This document shows positions 63,285 to 64,000 of a stretch of 64,000 nt of DNA, piece by piece. How positions within the stretch are numbered: position 1 is the stretch's first letter; every line of letters starts with the position of its first letter. The position numbers and the translations under genes were made by a program. This DNA comes from Burkholderiaceae bacterium (lineage in GTDB: Bacteria > Pseudomonadota > Gammaproteobacteria > Burkholderiales > Burkholderiaceae_C): assembly GCA_023150375.1 (NCBI GenBank), contig JAKLLA010000005.1, forward strand, positions 124,001 through 188,000, written 5' to 3'. The notes under the pieces are model-generated. The model had not been told where the DNA came from and did no database searches. It was given only the letters and a program-made list of their open reading frames with translations.

Positions 63285-64000
63285 ATGAACCTGCATGATC
63301 TGCCCCCCACCCTCGGAGCCCAGGCTCCGACGATGCAGGCCGATTTCGAGGCCTTGCATGCCGCCAGCCGGGCCGATCCGGTCGTCCCCCTCGAGCGGCG
63401 CGAGGCTTGGCTGGACGCGCTGGCCGCGCTGCTGCGCGAGCAGCCCGAGGCCTGGGTGCAGGCCATCGATGCCGACTTCGGTCACCGGTCCGCGCACGAG
63501 ACGCGGCTGGCCGAGTTGTTTCCGGCCACCCAGGCGGTGCGCCATGCGCGGCGCCACCTGGGCCGCTGGATGCGTCCGAGGGCCGTAGCGCCGGCCTGGT
63601 GGTTCCGCCCGGGTCGGGCGCGGCTGATTCCCCAGCCGCTCGGCGTGGTGGGCATCGTCGTGCCCTGGAACTATCCGCTGCTGCTCGCGCTGGCCCCGAT
63701 GGCCGCCGCGCTGGCGGCGGGCAACCGGGTGATGGTCAAGATGTCGGAGTTCACCCCGCGCACCGCTGCGCTGCTGGCGCAGCGCGTGGCGCGCCACTTC
63801 CCGGACGGCAGTGTGACGGTGGTGCAGGGCGATGCGCAGGTCGCCTCGGCCTTCACCCGCCTGCCCTTCGACCATCTGCTGTTCACCGGCTCGACCGCGG
63901 TGGGCCACCATGTGATGCGTGCCGCCGCCGACCACCTGACGCCGGTGACGCTCGAGCTCGGGGGCAAGTCGCCGGCGATCGTCGGGCCGGACTATCCGCT
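63285..64000 (+). CDS. Coniferyl aldehyde dehydrogenase-like protein, 5' part only
   Basis: The first 238 residues of an NAD(P)-dependent aldehyde dehydrogenase, cut by the window edge. IPQPLGVVGIVVPWNYPLLL is the Rossmann entry with the active-site Asn in PWNYP, MVKMSEFTPRT binds the cofactor, and FTGSTAVGHHVMRAAADHL and LELGGKSPAIVG include the catalytic Glu. The sequence and the lack of a long N-terminal extension fit the coniferyl/medium-chain aldehyde subgroup (CalB-like). The catalytic Cys lies beyond the window. It is divergent from the FFLEELY gene. Substrate is uncertain. Confidence 0.9.
   Translation, partial: MNLHDLPPTLGAQAPTMQADFEALHAASRADPVVPLERREAWLDALAALLREQPEAWVQAIDADFGHRSAHETRLAELFPATQAVRHARRHLGRWMRPRAVAPAWWFRPGRARLIPQPLGVVGIVVPWNYPLLLALAPMAAALAAGNRVMVKMSEFTPRTAALLAQRVARHFPDGSVTVVQGDAQVASAFTRLPFDHLLFTGSTAVGHHVMRAAADHLTPVTLELGGKSPAIVGPDYP

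Overview
The window is about 70% GC, densely coded chromosomal DNA from a betaproteobacterium, most likely of the Burkholderiales (Leptothrix/Rubrivivax/Sphaerotilus/Comamonadaceae type). The grounds are an H-NS protein of the short beta-proteobacterial type, the smpB / ratA-rnfH / guaB-guaA and alaA-hom-thrC-moeA-moaD-moaE gene orders, YhaO/YhaN, RmuC, and a strong G/C third-position bias in every gene. I see no insertion sequence, prophage, integrase, CRISPR array, rRNA or replication origin. Because of the GC content, many very long open frames lie antisense to real genes; they were discarded. No gap between genes exceeds 300 bases.

Layout. 1-4100: 5' end of moaA, a secreted NlpC/P60 hydrolase, an H-NS protein, YggX, argA and a small VOC protein. 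4139-9222: the RNA helicase hrpA, a small GlsB/YeaQ-type membrane protein and an isolated cheZ. 9425-15417: a sugar module. A CUT2 ABC importer (substrate-binding protein, permease, ATPase), a FucU-type mutarotase and a ROK repressor read leftward; a PfkB kinase reads rightward. A perfect inverted repeat (TAAATCA, 7 nt, TGATTTA) sits between the two arms. 15469-15669: tRNA-Pro(UGG) and tRNA-Arg(UCU). 15926-22781: a PAS-GGDEF-EAL protein, an SDR, YceH, a thioesterase, rmuC and an MFS transporter. 22757-25776: mnmC translationally coupled to a DUF3445 haem oxidative N-demethylase. 25868-29092: rimO, a cystathionine beta-lyase-like enzyme and smpB, whose 3' end looks duplicated. 29144-35212: ratA, rnfH, a DUF4124 protein, guaB, an MFS transporter and guaA. 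35300-40322: the YhaN/YhaO (Rad50/SbcD-like) pair. 40484-43206: two overlapping membrane-protein genes of unknown function (DUF2157; DUF4401 fused to GDYXXLXY). 43477-46420: a DUF72 protein, tadA and an S66 (LdcA-type) peptidase. 46417-53118: a peptide ABC importer whose first gene overlaps the peptidase gene. 53215-56042: a PIN-PhoH ATPase, PrxQ and a Mth938-domain protein. 56220-62417: alaA, hom, thrC, moeA, moaD, moaE. 62458-64000: an FFLEELY-motif protein and the 5' part of a coniferyl-aldehyde-dehydrogenase-like gene.

Functional links. The sugar module is a self-contained import, mutarotation, phosphorylation and repression unit. hom and thrC form the homoserine-to-threonine branch, followed directly by molybdopterin genes; moaA at the left edge belongs to the same cofactor pathway. 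guaB and guaA make GMP from IMP. The S66 peptidase and the ABC importer look like one operon for importing and trimming peptides, possibly cell-wall peptides. rimO, mnmC, tadA, smpB, ratA and hrpA give the window an unusually high share of translation and RNA-modification genes.

The observations I would follow first are the peptidase-coupled importer with a binding protein that appears anchored at both ends, the mnmC/DUF3445 pair, the duplicated smpB tail, the frc-type operator, the DUF2157/DUF4401-GDYXXLXY pair, and a set of promoters whose -10 box sits only 12-15 bases before the start codon. Starts other than ATG were chosen for hrpA, the ROK gene, the 21453 MFS gene, yhaO, the Mth938 gene and alaA, on the basis of spacing, Shine-Dalgarno sequence or family length.
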